Shown: piece after piece, positions 7,316-15,206 of the stretch
Layout of the letters: each line of letters opens with the position of its first letter
Numbering within the stretch: the first letter of the stretch is position 1
Assembly (NCBI RefSeq): GCF_004104075.1
Contig: NZ_QOVK01000009.1
Coordinates: 62,001-126,000, forward strand
Direction: 5' to 3'
DNA from: Leeuwenhoekiella polynyae
Lineage (GTDB): Bacteria > Bacteroidota > Bacteroidia > Flavobacteriales > Flavobacteriaceae
Length of the DNA stretch: 64,000 nucleotides
Notes under the pieces: model-generated
The model's input: only the letters and a program-made list of their open reading frames with translations
Database searches by the model: none
What the model was told of the DNA's origin: nothing
Position numbers and translations under genes: made by a program

Positions 7316-10258
7316 TTAGAAGTTTAGATTTACGCCAAAAGTGAAAATTCGGGGTCTTGGGTAAAAATTGTTATCTATACCGCCATTGATCTCCGGGTCT
7401 AACCCTTCATAATCTGTTAGGGTAAACACGTTTTGTGCAGAACCGTAAAGTCTCAGATCTGAATCTTTAAATACCTCAGCAAAGGTGTATCCCAACGTGA
7501 TGTTATCTAGCCTGAAGAAGGAAGCATCCTGAATGTAGTAATCACTTTGCAGACTGGTTTCTGTTATAGACTTAAAACCGGTATTGAAATAATCCCTGTG
7601 GAGGTTAGTCAAAATACTATTTTCGGTAGCACGCACTTCGTAAGACCTACTGGAGGCCATGTTGTTGTACGCATAGTTGCCTAAACTCGCTCGAGATACG
7701 ATTGCCAGATCCCAATTCTTATAATTTAAGTTCGTGTTAAGCCCCATAGTCACATCTGCAAACGGACTCTTATACAGATAACGGTCGTCATCGTTGATCT
7801 GGTCATCGCCGTTGCGATCTACAAAGGCTCCTTCAATAGGGCGGCCGGACTCATCATAAATCTGCTTATACACCCAGTAGCTAAAAGGGGAATACCCTTC
7901 TTTATGGAGTTGTACCGTGTTACCCGTACCACCCGTAATACCTCCCACTTCTACCTGATCGGGCAAGTTTGTAATGGTATTGTCATTGTATGCTACGTTA
8001 TACCCTATTCTCCATGTGAAGTTTTCAGTCTGAACAGGTGTTACGTTCAATTCAAATTCAATCCCTTTGTTCTCCATATCACCAATATTCTTATTGATCT
8101 TGTTAGAGAAATTGGTAAACGGGTCAACCGTTACAAAGCTGATCAAATCTTCTGTTTTCTTTAAATAGGCATTTATAGAACCGGTAACTCTGCTATTGAA
8201 CAAAGCATAGTCAATACCTGCATTAAACGTTTTTCCCACTTCCCAGCGTAAGTCTTCATTATACGCATCCGGGCGATAGGTCTGGTAATAGGTATCTCCA
8301 AACTGATAGTTTGCATTCGAACGACTACCGGTATAGTTGGTCAAGAATAAATAATCCCCCAGACCGTTTACGTTTGCAATCTCACCATACCCCACACGCA
8401 ACTTAAGCTGATTGATGGTTTCAGAATTGAAGAAATCTTCGTTATTGATATTCCATGCAACCGCAAAAGATGGAAAATACCCCCAGCGATCATCCGGGTT
8501 TAATTTTGAAGAAGCATCAGCTCTCATGGTAGCGGTTAACAAATAGCGGTCGTCATAATTGTAATTGACTCTACCAAAGTAAGAAAGTAAGATACTGCGC
8601 CATTTATCAATAAATTCTGCGTCGTTTCCTTCTTCTTGTGCCTCGCTGTCAAAACTGTAATTATCATACTCAAAACTTTGATACGAATACCCCGCAACAG
8701 CATTTAAAGAGCTTTTTCCGAAGTCTTTATCATACGTCAAATAAGCATCAAAAAGCTTATTGGTAGCCTGGTTGATGTAATTAGAATACGAACCGTTCCA
8801 GTCTAATTGCGCAGAGGGCATTTGATCAGAAACAATTGTTCTACCGTGACTGTTCGTTTTGTCCATCCCTACATTTACCGTAGCGGTTAGATCTGGAAAG
8901 AAATGCAGTTTGTAATCTACTTTTGCATTACCAATAAATCTTCTAATCTCTGCGGAATCCTCTTTCTCGTTAAGTAGCGCAATAGGATTTGTGGGTGAAA
9001 GGCTGTTTTGAATGAATCGATCTGCATCTGCGCTGTAGATGTACCAACCATTATAGTTAGCAAACGGTGAGTCATCCGTGTAAACACGCTTAGTAGGATC
9101 AAAATCAACTGAAGAACCAATAGCATCGCGGTTAGCAAATGTATTTTCGGTATACATCCCTCTACCGTTGATTTCTACTTTAAGATGACCGTCCATAAAC
9201 GTAGGTCTTAAACTTACAGAACCGGTAGTTCTGGAAAAATTATCACCTCTTAAAACACCATCCTGATCCGTATGACCTACCGAAGCTCTTACCGGCATAA
9301 AACCGCCAATGTTTCCGGTAGCACTTAAATTGTGTTCAGAACCTAAAGCTTCTCTATAAATCAATTGTTGCCAGTCTGTAGATGCAGTTCCTAAACGAGA
9401 AATCGCCGCATCAGAACCTACACGTGTCACTAAAGATCTGAATTCATCCCCGCTCATCACGTCTACATAATTCGTAGGACGATACGTTGTTGTAGCACCT
9501 GAATAGTTGAATTTAAATTCGTTTCCTTTTCCCTTCTTGGTTGTAATCAGAATGACACCGTTTGCGGCCCTAGAACCGTAAATCGCTGTAGAAGAAGCAT
9601 CTTTTAAAACGGTCATCGTTTCAATATCTGCAGGGTTGATAAAGTCTAACGGGTTTCTGGAACCACCTACATTCGTATTATCTAACGGAATACCATCTAC
9701 TACATACAAGGGCGAACTATTCAAGGAAATAGAACCAATACCGCGTATGTTAATATTCTGACCTTCACCGGGCGCACCTCCACCTGAAGTTACGGTAACC
9801 CCGGCAATTTTACCGGTAATCAACTGCGAAGCCGTGTTGACCTGACCTTTATTAAAATCCTCGGTAGAAACCTGGTTAACCGCACCTGTAGCATCTTTTT
9901 TAGTTACCGTACCGTAACCGATTACCACGACTGCATCCAGACTGGTCTGGCTTTCTTCTAATGCCACATCTATCGTAGGCTGACCTGCGTAAGCAATCTC
10001 GACTTCTTTAAAACCAAGAAAAGAAAACAGCAAAACATCTCCCTCCTCAACATTGTTAAGGGTATACTTACCATCAAAATCTGTTGTAGAACCCTTGCTG
10101 GATCCTTTAACAATAATGTTTGCTCCCGGTATGGGCATCCCGGAAGCGCTTTCTGTCACTACCCCGTTCACCACATCCTGGGCAAAAATACTTACAGGCA
10201 GCATGAACACTAAGAGCCGGAAGCTTTTAAATAATTCTCGCATAAATTTCTCGTTCAT
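7316..10258 (-). CDS. susC: SusC/RagA TonB-dependent outer-membrane oligosaccharide transporter (alpha-glucan PUL)
   Basis: Outer-membrane importer for malto-oligosaccharides, energized by TonB-ExbBD. The 980-residue product has a signal peptide (ends near SIFAQ), a carboxypeptidase-regulatory-like domain (GVVTESASGMPIPGANIIVKG, about 32-110), the linker VVVIGYGTVTKKDATGAV, a plug domain with NIRGIGSISLNSSPLYVVDG and DASSTAIYGSRAANGVILIT, and a beta barrel ending in aromatic NLNF. The first ATG at 10258 is used; an internal ATG at 10243 would give a slightly shorter signal. It is the first gene of the operon and has a 311-bp upstream gap with an operator-like motif at 10297-10314. Confidence 0.93.
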   Translation of the reverse strand: MNEKFMRELFKSFRLLVFMLPVSIFAQDVVNGVVTESASGMPIPGANIIVKGSSKGSTTDFDGKYTLNNVEEGDVLLFSFLGFKEVEIAYAGQPTIDVALEESQTSLDAVVVIGYGTVTKKDATGAVNQVSTEDFNKGQVNTASQLITGKIAGVTVTSGGGAPGEGQNINIRGIGSISLNSSPLYVVDGIPLDNTNVGGSRNPLDFINPADIETMTVLKDASSTAIYGSRAANGVILITTKKGKGNEFKFNYSGATTTYRPTNYVDVMSGDEFRSLVTRVGSDAAISRLGTASTDWQQLIYREALGSEHNLSATGNIGGFMPVRASVGHTDQDGVLRGDNFSRTTGSVSLRPTFMDGHLKVEINGRGMYTENTFANRDAIGSSVDFDPTKRVYTDDSPFANYNGWYIYSADADRFIQNSLSPTNPIALLNEKEDSAEIRRFIGNAKVDYKLHFFPDLTATVNVGMDKTNSHGRTIVSDQMPSAQLDWNGSYSNYINQATNKLFDAYLTYDKDFGKSSLNAVAGYSYQSFEYDNYSFDSEAQEEGNDAEFIDKWRSILLSYFGRVNYNYDDRYLLTATMRADASSKLNPDDRWGYFPSFAVAWNINNEDFFNSETINQLKLRVGYGEIANVNGLGDYLFLTNYTGSRSNANYQFGDTYYQTYRPDAYNEDLRWEVGKTFNAGIDYALFNSRVTGSINAYLKKTEDLISFVTVDPFTNFSNKINKNIGDMENKGIEFELNVTPVQTENFTWRIGYNVAYNDNTITNLPDQVEVGGITGGTGNTVQLHKEGYSPFSYWVYKQIYDESGRPIEGAFVDRNGDDQINDDDRYLYKSPFADVTMGLNTNLNYKNWDLAIVSRASLGNYAYNNMASSRSYEVRATENSILTNLHRDYFNTGFKSITETSLQSDYYIQDASFFRLDNITLGYTFAEVFKDSDLRLYGSAQNVFTLTDYEGLDPEINGGIDNNFYPRPRIFTFGVNLNF

Positions 10259-10296
10259 TTATTAGATTTAAAATTGTTTTTTAACCCAATTGAACC

Positions 10297-10314
10297 TTGC
10301 AAACGTTTTCGTAA
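10297..10314 (-). promoter_or_regulatory. operator-like motif upstream of alpha-glucan susC
   Basis: On the minus strand this 18-bp stretch reads TTACGAAAACGTTTGCAA, with the 8-bp palindrome AAACGTTT in the middle, 39 bp upstream of the susC ATG. The same motif in the same orientation, TTACGCAAACGTTTTAAT, occurs upstream of the galactan susC at 54069-54086. The palindromic core resembles LacI-family operators; the protein that binds it is unknown. The rest of the 10259-10569 gap is AT-rich and shows no gene or clear promoter box. Confidence 0.5.
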
Positions 10315-10569
10315 CATGAAGAAAAAGCGCGTAGTTTTTTGCAAATACAAGAGGTGTTTAAAAGGATTATCAGGTTAAAATTGTATCTGAATTGGATAAT
10401 AATCCACATACATCACAAAATTGAAGAAATTACGAGTGCTTACAACGCTTTGAAAATTTCATATAGAAAATAAAGACAAAATAAATAGTTCAATATTTTG
10501 AAAATCAACTATTTGAATATTTTAAGTTGCTTTTTTCATATAGAAAATTACGCTACAATTTGTCCCTTT

Positions 10570-12252
10570 TTAGAGCTTGAGACGGGTTCTTTCGAGAAGC
10601 ATTTGGTCAAAATCTTTCTTATCTAAGAATGATTTATTCCTAATTTTTGTCTTATAAGCGTAAATAGAATTGACAGAATAGCCCAAAACCTGTGCTATAA
10701 TTTCATTATGTTTAATTCCGAGACGAATTAAAGCAAAGATGCGAAGTTCTTTATTTAATACCTGTCCGTCTTTGATTGCTATTTGTTCCTCTTCTTTTAA
10801 AAGCGAATTAAATTCAACGATAAAATCAGGGAATAATTTGATAAAAGCTTCATCAAAACTCTGTAAGAGCTTTTTCTTTTCTTTCTTAAGATCATAGCTC
10901 TTAGAAAGGTATTTTATACCGTCTAGATTATCGGTTTTGAGGTTGTGATCTATGCGTGTTTTAAACTCTTTAAACTTTTCAAAAATATCTGCATCCTGCG
11001 TAAAAAAGAAACCGATGTAATCTTCTTTAATCTTATTAGCCTCCAGCAGCAAATCATTCAAGCTGTTGAGTTCTTCATTTTTAGAATTAATGGTCTCGTT
11101 GACCTCCACAATACGTTCATTTTTGACCTGAAGATCTTTATGCGCTACTAAAAGCGCTTGTCTGGCACGTTTCAATCTGCGTAATTGAATATAGGTTATT
11201 ATAGCAAGCATCAATAAAACAACTAGTAGCACACTCAACATAATGTTTTGTTGTGATAAGCGTTCGCGTTGTTTTTCAACTTGATTGATTATTTGTTCTT
11301 CAATCAGTGGTAAAATTGCGCCCACTCGTATTTTGCGTTGCTGTGCACCGTAGGCTTCGGCATCCTCATTCGCTTTTTTAATAAAAATAGAAGCGAGTTT
11401 GACATCGCCACTCTGAAACAGAAACTCTGCCAGTTGAATCATAGAAAGATTCTCTTTAGCAGAAGATTTAATATCTGCTATAGAAGATTGGGATAGGTGC
11501 CTAATAGCTTTCTCGCGATCTCCCAATTGAATGTAAATATCTCCTAAAACCGAATTCACCACAGCCTGAGACCTCAGGTCTTGCCGCATATCTAGTGAAG
11601 GTTTAAGATCAACTAAAGCTTTGTCCAGATTACCATACTTATAGTTCAAGTAGCCTCTAAGCATAATATAATCCCATGTGTTTGGTGTCGCCAGCTCTAA
11701 GGACTTTTGATGGTACTCCTGCGCTTGTTTTCGGTAGCGTTCAGAGAAGTAGGTTATCGTGCTGTAATCTGCCATATCGCTGTAGCAACGCCCTAATAAC
11801 CCATACAGTGAGAACCGTATATCTTCGGGAATATGGTCTGGATCGGTACCGTTTAAATAAGCCAGAGCCTCGCTAAACATTCCTGCCGACACACACACAT
11901 TAGCCAGATCAAGGGTGGTCTCTGCAATAAGCCGCTGATCGCCTAATTCTTCAGCTAGATTTTTAGATTGTATTCCGTATTTAAAAGCAGAATCTTGCTT
12001 AAAGATTCGATATTCAAAAAAAAGGGAACGATTTAAAGCAAATCTCGATTTTAAATCACCTTCTTGTTGTAATCGAAGCAACTGGTACAACGAGTCTATT
12101 CGCTCTACTTTAATAGCATCATAGGCTGCAGACTTTTTGATGGTTTCCAAAAGCTCTTTAAAATTAGCTTCTTGTTGTCCATAACTCATCCAAGACTGAA
12201 AAAACAGCAGCAGCACTGCCAGCGGTAAAACCAGTTTGTTATAACAAATCAT
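10570..12252 (-). CDS. SusR-like membrane-anchored TPR/LuxR-type transcriptional regulator
   Basis: Probable activator of the alpha-glucan PUL. Start chosen at ATG 12252 (MICYNKLVLPLAVLLLFFQSW...YGQ, a signal peptide or anchor); the frame extends to 12291. In the 560-residue product, residues about 30-315 are helical repeats resembling TPRs, a single transmembrane segment follows (MLSVLLVVLLMLAIITYI, about 337-354), then a coiled coil and a C-terminal helix-turn-helix (ELRIFALIRLGIKHNEIIAQ, then VLGYSVNSIYAYKTKIRNK). This order matches SusR-type (DUF6377-like) regulators next to starch PULs. Placement directly upstream of susC, same strand, supports the role. The ligand is inferred to be a malto-oligosaccharide. 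Confidence 0.8.
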   Translation of the reverse strand: MICYNKLVLPLAVLLLFFQSWMSYGQQEANFKELLETIKKSAAYDAIKVERIDSLYQLLRLQQEGDLKSRFALNRSLFFEYRIFKQDSAFKYGIQSKNLAEELGDQRLIAETTLDLANVCVSAGMFSEALAYLNGTDPDHIPEDIRFSLYGLLGRCYSDMADYSTITYFSERYRKQAQEYHQKSLELATPNTWDYIMLRGYLNYKYGNLDKALVDLKPSLDMRQDLRSQAVVNSVLGDIYIQLGDREKAIRHLSQSSIADIKSSAKENLSMIQLAEFLFQSGDVKLASIFIKKANEDAEAYGAQQRKIRVGAILPLIEEQIINQVEKQRERLSQQNIMLSVLLVVLLMLAIITYIQLRRLKRARQALLVAHKDLQVKNERIVEVNETINSKNEELNSLNDLLLEANKIKEDYIGFFFTQDADIFEKFKEFKTRIDHNLKTDNLDGIKYLSKSYDLKKEKKKLLQSFDEAFIKLFPDFIVEFNSLLKEEEQIAIKDGQVLNKELRIFALIRLGIKHNEIIAQVLGYSVNSIYAYKTKIRNKSFLDKKDFDQMLLERTRLKL

Positions 12253-12633
12253 ATAAAAGGCATCTCCTTGAAATAGAAAACAAGATAGCAAAAAAGCATG
12301 CTAAAAATTCAGTTACACCAGTGGAGGCTTTACGACCTGCAAACAATCCGGCAAAGCATGCAATGTGTTTTTAGTATCTAACGACTCTTTTCCTATGCTG
12401 TACCCTAAGGTACATGGGCTGCAATACTGTTTGCTCGTGAATCTTTAGCCCCCTTAAACCTGACTTTTTAAGCTTGAGAACCCCATTCACTCCCTTATCC
12501 GTTGAATCGGATCAGGCATAGGCTTAATCCATAAGGATCATTATCAAGGGTTTAGGAATGCTTTTTTTACCCAAATGTTACGTATGCACTGGTGGCGTAT
12601 TGCTTTATTTCATAACTTACTCTTGTGCAGGGT
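12253..12633. other. non-coding gap between the SusR-like gene and the repeat tract
   Basis: I see no gene, tRNA or convincing promoter here. The only structure noticed is a short inverted repeat, GTACC-CTAA-GGTAC, at 12400-12413. The stretch must contain the promoter of the regulator that starts at 12252 on the minus strand, but no exact TAnnTTTG box was found. Confidence 0.4.
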
Positions 12634-12687
12634 GCTACCACACTGCTACCACAGTGCAACCACACTCCAACCACACTTTACCACAGT
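12634..12687 (+). repeat. tandem 11-bp repeat, about five units
   Basis: Four consecutive 11-bp units, GCTACCACACT, GCTACCACAGT, GCAACCACACT and CCAACCACACT, are followed by a 10-bp unit TTACCACAGT. The shared core is ACCACA(C/G)T. The next bases, TTTTAGTGTG, contain AGTGTG (12691-12696), which can pair with the CACACT of unit four. The tract ends 69 bp upstream of the ATG at 12757. The units follow one another without spacers, so this is not a CRISPR array. An iteron-like protein-binding site or a repeat carried with the gene are possible; the function is unknown. Confidence 0.75.
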
Positions 12688-12756
12688 TTTAGTGTGAAAG
12701 ACTGGTTAAAATAAGGTAGCATTCTTGTATCATGTATAACTTAACACCTACCTACT

Positions 12757-13494
12757 ATGGCACAATTAGACAACAAAAGCGGCCTTAAAGGCAACATCGG
12801 CAATCTTGTATTTAGAAATGTGAAGGGGAAAACCATCGTTCAGTCGCGGCCCGATACTGCCGGGAAAGCCCGAGAAGGGCGCGCCAAACAGACCGCTACC
12901 GATTTTGGACGCGCCTCCCAAACTACCAGCAGTATCATAAGGGGCTTACGTCCTTTTCTCAGCAGCATGTACGACTCCCAGTTTTTTAACCGCTTTCGCA
13001 CAGCGGTGTATCAGGGGATGAAAATGAACGACACCCTCCCTCAAGGCAGTTTGGATTTCTGGCAGGGGGAACCCACCGTACTGGAAGGCGTGGAAGCCGA
13101 CCTGAAAAATCAGTATCCGCAGTACGTGCAGATACCCGACCTGCAGCTGAGCCTTGAAGCGGAAACTCTGGAAATTACCGTACCCGAATTTAAGGCCGAC
13201 AACCACCTCTACTGGCCGTCAAAAGCCGGTGAAGCCGAACTGGGTTACTGGATGAGCGTCTACGACTCGAAGACTTACCAGGTGTTGCGGTACGAACTCT
13301 TTAGTATTCCCATTCCGCACAAGACGCAAAGCATCCCTGCAACTCGTTTTACCGCAACGGGACTGCCTCCCGAAGCCCTGATTTTGGTAACGGCCGGGGT
13401 GTTGTACTATACGGCAGACATTCGTTTGGGGAAATTATGTATGAATTCGAAAGCGTTTAATCCCACGCAGGTGTTGAAGGTTTTTAGGACTTAG
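12757..13494 (+). CDS. uncharacterized 245-aa protein, DUF6266-like
   Basis: No function recognised. The N-terminus (MAQLDNKSGLKGNIGNLVFR, then NVKGKTIVQSRP followed by a basic stretch) resembles the opening of DUF6266 proteins of Bacteroidota, in which a glycine-rich K-G-x-x-G-N-L segment precedes a K/R-rich stretch. There is no signal peptide or membrane segment. Residues about 45-110 look helical and contain SRP, GKAREGRAK and SQFFNRFRTAVYQGM. The C-terminal half (about 130-235) looks like beta strands, with LEITVPEF and ALILVTAGVLYYTA. The gene is visibly GC-richer than its surroundings, stands alone, and is preceded by the 11-bp tandem repeat. It lies outside the tRNA remnant. The DUF6266 assignment is a memory-based guess. 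Confidence 0.55.
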   Translation: MAQLDNKSGLKGNIGNLVFRNVKGKTIVQSRPDTAGKAREGRAKQTATDFGRASQTTSSIIRGLRPFLSSMYDSQFFNRFRTAVYQGMKMNDTLPQGSLDFWQGEPTVLEGVEADLKNQYPQYVQIPDLQLSLEAETLEITVPEFKADNHLYWPSKAGEAELGYWMSVYDSKTYQVLRYELFSIPIPHKTQSIPATRFTATGLPPEALILVTAGVLYYTADIRLGKLCMNSKAFNPTQVLKVFRT

Positions 13495-13742
13495 TCTACA
13501 AAACCTAATGAGTTGAGTTATTGCTTTTAAAAGGTGTTAACCTTCCATAATAGTTTTTTAGAGATTTCGATTCCATATACGGTTCTTTACTCACTTGATT
13601 ATGAGCTCAGGGAGCTCTTGAATCTCCTAAAGTTGATTTGCTTGATGTGAAGAAATCCTTCTAAAAATAATGTTTTAAAATCCTATTTACTAAAAACCAA
13701 TTACACTTACCCCCCCGCTTATTGATGTTGAAATTTTTAAAT
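13495..13742. other. non-coding gap between the DUF6266-like gene and the terminator
   Basis: No gene or RNA seen. It contains a GAGCTC pair near 13602-13615 and an AT-rich run. It is downstream of both the DUF6266-like gene and the tRNA remnant, i.e. a convergent region. Confidence 0.4.
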
Positions 13743-13772
13743 AAAAAAGGGTTTAAGCTTTCGCTTAAACCC
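13743..13772 (-). terminator. intrinsic terminator after the tRNA remnant
   Basis: Perfect 10-bp inverted repeat GGGTTTAAGC (13749-13758) / GCTTAAACCC (13763-13772) with a 4-nt loop that reads GAAA on the minus strand (a GNRA tetraloop). It is followed on the minus strand by TTTTTT (13748-13743). It begins 3 bp after the CCA end of the tRNA remnant, as expected for the native terminator of that tRNA gene. Confidence 0.85.
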
Positions 13773-13775
13773 TTC

Positions 13776-13832
13776 TGGTACCCCGGGCGGGAATCGAACC
13801 CGCACTCGTAAGAACTGGGTTTTGAATCCAAG
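13776..13832 (-). pseudogene. 3' remnant of a tRNA-Leu(CAA) gene, probable attachment site
   Basis: Read on the minus strand the segment ends in a proper tRNA 3' half. The T arm GCGGG-TTCGATT-CCCGC occupies 13803-13787, the acceptor 3' strand CCGGGGT plus A follows, and the encoded CCA is at 13778-13776. Upstream is a seven-base loop TTCAAAA with anticodon CAA (13824-13822) and an 11-nt variable region consistent with leucine tRNA. No D arm or 5' acceptor strand (expected complement ACCCCGG) lies upstream; the sequence becomes AT-rich around 13833. With a terminator on one side and an integrase 155 bp away on the other, it is best read as the displaced 3' end left after site-specific integration. 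Confidence 0.75.
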
Positions 13833-13931
13833 TTATATATGGTCATCGCACATCAATATACACTACATACTATTGATTTACAGTTGTTTAATAAATTTTA
13901 ATTTTATTAAACATCATTAAAAAGCAAGATT

Positions 13932-13951
13932 TGTTGTACCTATGTTGTACC
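13932..13951 (+). repeat. pair of direct repeats TGTTGTACC upstream of the integrase
   Basis: TGTTGTACC occurs at 13932-13940 and again at 13943-13951, one 11-bp step apart, 36 bp before the integrase ATG. Direct repeats in this position can be arm-type recombinase sites or autoregulatory sites. That role is inferred only from position. Confidence 0.4.
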
Positions 13952-13986
13952 ATTTTAGTTTAACTTTATTGTAAATCACAGATGAT

Positions 13987-15201
13987 ATGACCTCAAACAC
14001 AAAAATAGTTCTTCGTAAGAAGCCCAACAAAAGTGGACTATACCCCATAGCAGTACGAATCACTAAAAACAGAAGATCAACTTATCATTATATTGGGCAC
14101 TATATTCAATTAAAAGATTGGGATGAAAAAAACTTAAAAGTCAAGAAGTCAAATCCTAACTTTTCACATTTAAACTACCTTATTTACACAAGGTTAAAGG
14201 AGGCTAATAAAAATTTGTTGCAGCTTCAGTCTAATAATCTAGATTTATCTGTAAATCAAATAAAAAAAGCAATTTACACCAACGTAAAGTCAAAGACATT
14301 TTACGAACTTGCTCAAGAATTCTTAAAGGAATTAGAGCTAAATAAAAAAATGGCTCAATTATCGGCAGACAGAGTGCGCGTAAATCACGTGATAAATTTT
14401 CACAAATCTAAACAGCTAACTTTTGAGGAAATAAATGAATTATTTTTAAGAAATTTTAAAGTTTATCTCAAGAGTAAATTGAGCCTCTCTGAAAGATCCA
14501 TAGTTAATAATCTAATTGTTATTAGAACAATCTACAACAGAGCAATAAAAATTGGCATTATAGACCGTAAACTTTATCCTTTTGGAGCTGATAAAATTAG
14601 AATAAAAATTCCAGAAGCTCAAAAAATTGGTTTATCGATTAATGAAATCAAGGCATTTGAAACTGCAAAGAATCTGACAAAAGAGGAAAAGCATGCTCAA
14701 AATGTCTGGCTTTTTAGCTTCTACTTTGCCGGAATTAGAATTGCAGATTTACTGAAGATTAGATGGAGTGACATTTTTGATGATAGACTTCACTATACAA
14801 TGAATAAAAATTCTAAGGTTTTATCTCTAAAATTGCCTAAAAAAGCAAATACTATCCTCAAATACTACAAACCATTTCAGAGGCAGATGGATGATTTTAT
14901 ATTCCCGGAGTTGAAACTGGCTGATTACAGTAGACCAGAAGATGTATATGCTAAGACCAAAACCGCAACCAAGAATATTAATTTTCATTTAAAACAAGTT
15001 GCTGAAAAATCTAAGATTAAAAAGAAAGTCACTATGCATATTGCACGTCATAGCTTTGGACACATATCTGAAGACAAAATTCCTATTCAAATGTTACAAA
15101 AGTTATATCGCCATTCTTCATTAACAACCACCATAAATTATCAATCTAATTTTATTCACAAGGATGCAGATGAGGCTCTTGAAAGTGTTGTTGACTTTTA
15201 A
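13987..15201 (+). CDS. tyrosine recombinase / integrase
   Basis: Site-specific recombinase expected to integrate and excise a mobile element at the adjacent tRNA-Leu site. The 404-residue protein has the usual Bacteroidota order: an arm-binding domain (about 1-85, with KLRKKPNKSGLYPIAVRITK-like strands), a SAM-like core-binding domain (about 100-195), and a catalytic domain. Catalytic residues visible are Arg251 (FAGIRIADLL), His351 and Arg354 (MHIARHSFG), His376 (YRHSSLTTT) and the nucleophile Tyr385 (INYQSNF). All are present, so the enzyme looks functional. Codon use is AT-rich. The stop lies only 5 bp from the convergent stop of the mannan-locus gene at 15207, leaving no room for a terminator. 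Confidence 0.93.
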   Translation: MTSNTKIVLRKKPNKSGLYPIAVRITKNRRSTYHYIGHYIQLKDWDEKNLKVKKSNPNFSHLNYLIYTRLKEANKNLLQLQSNNLDLSVNQIKKAIYTNVKSKTFYELAQEFLKELELNKKMAQLSADRVRVNHVINFHKSKQLTFEEINELFLRNFKVYLKSKLSLSERSIVNNLIVIRTIYNRAIKIGIIDRKLYPFGADKIRIKIPEAQKIGLSINEIKAFETAKNLTKEEKHAQNVWLFSFYFAGIRIADLLKIRWSDIFDDRLHYTMNKNSKVLSLKLPKKANTILKYYKPFQRQMDDFIFPELKLADYSRPEDVYAKTKTATKNINFHLKQVAEKSKIKKKVTMHIARHSFGHISEDKIPIQMLQKLYRHSSLTTTINYQSNFIHKDADEALESVVDF

Positions 15202-15206
15202 ATAAT

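Noticed and set aside
12634-12687. CRISPR array
   Set aside because: The units are 11 bp, adjacent, without spacers, and no cas genes are nearby.
13661-13846. Minus-strand open frame of 61 codons
   Set aside because: It overlaps the tRNA remnant and terminator; the apparent protein is an artefact of RNA-gene sequence.
13776-13880. Complete functional tRNA gene
   Set aside because: The T arm, acceptor 3' strand and anticodon loop are present but no D arm or matching 5' acceptor strand follows in the expected place.
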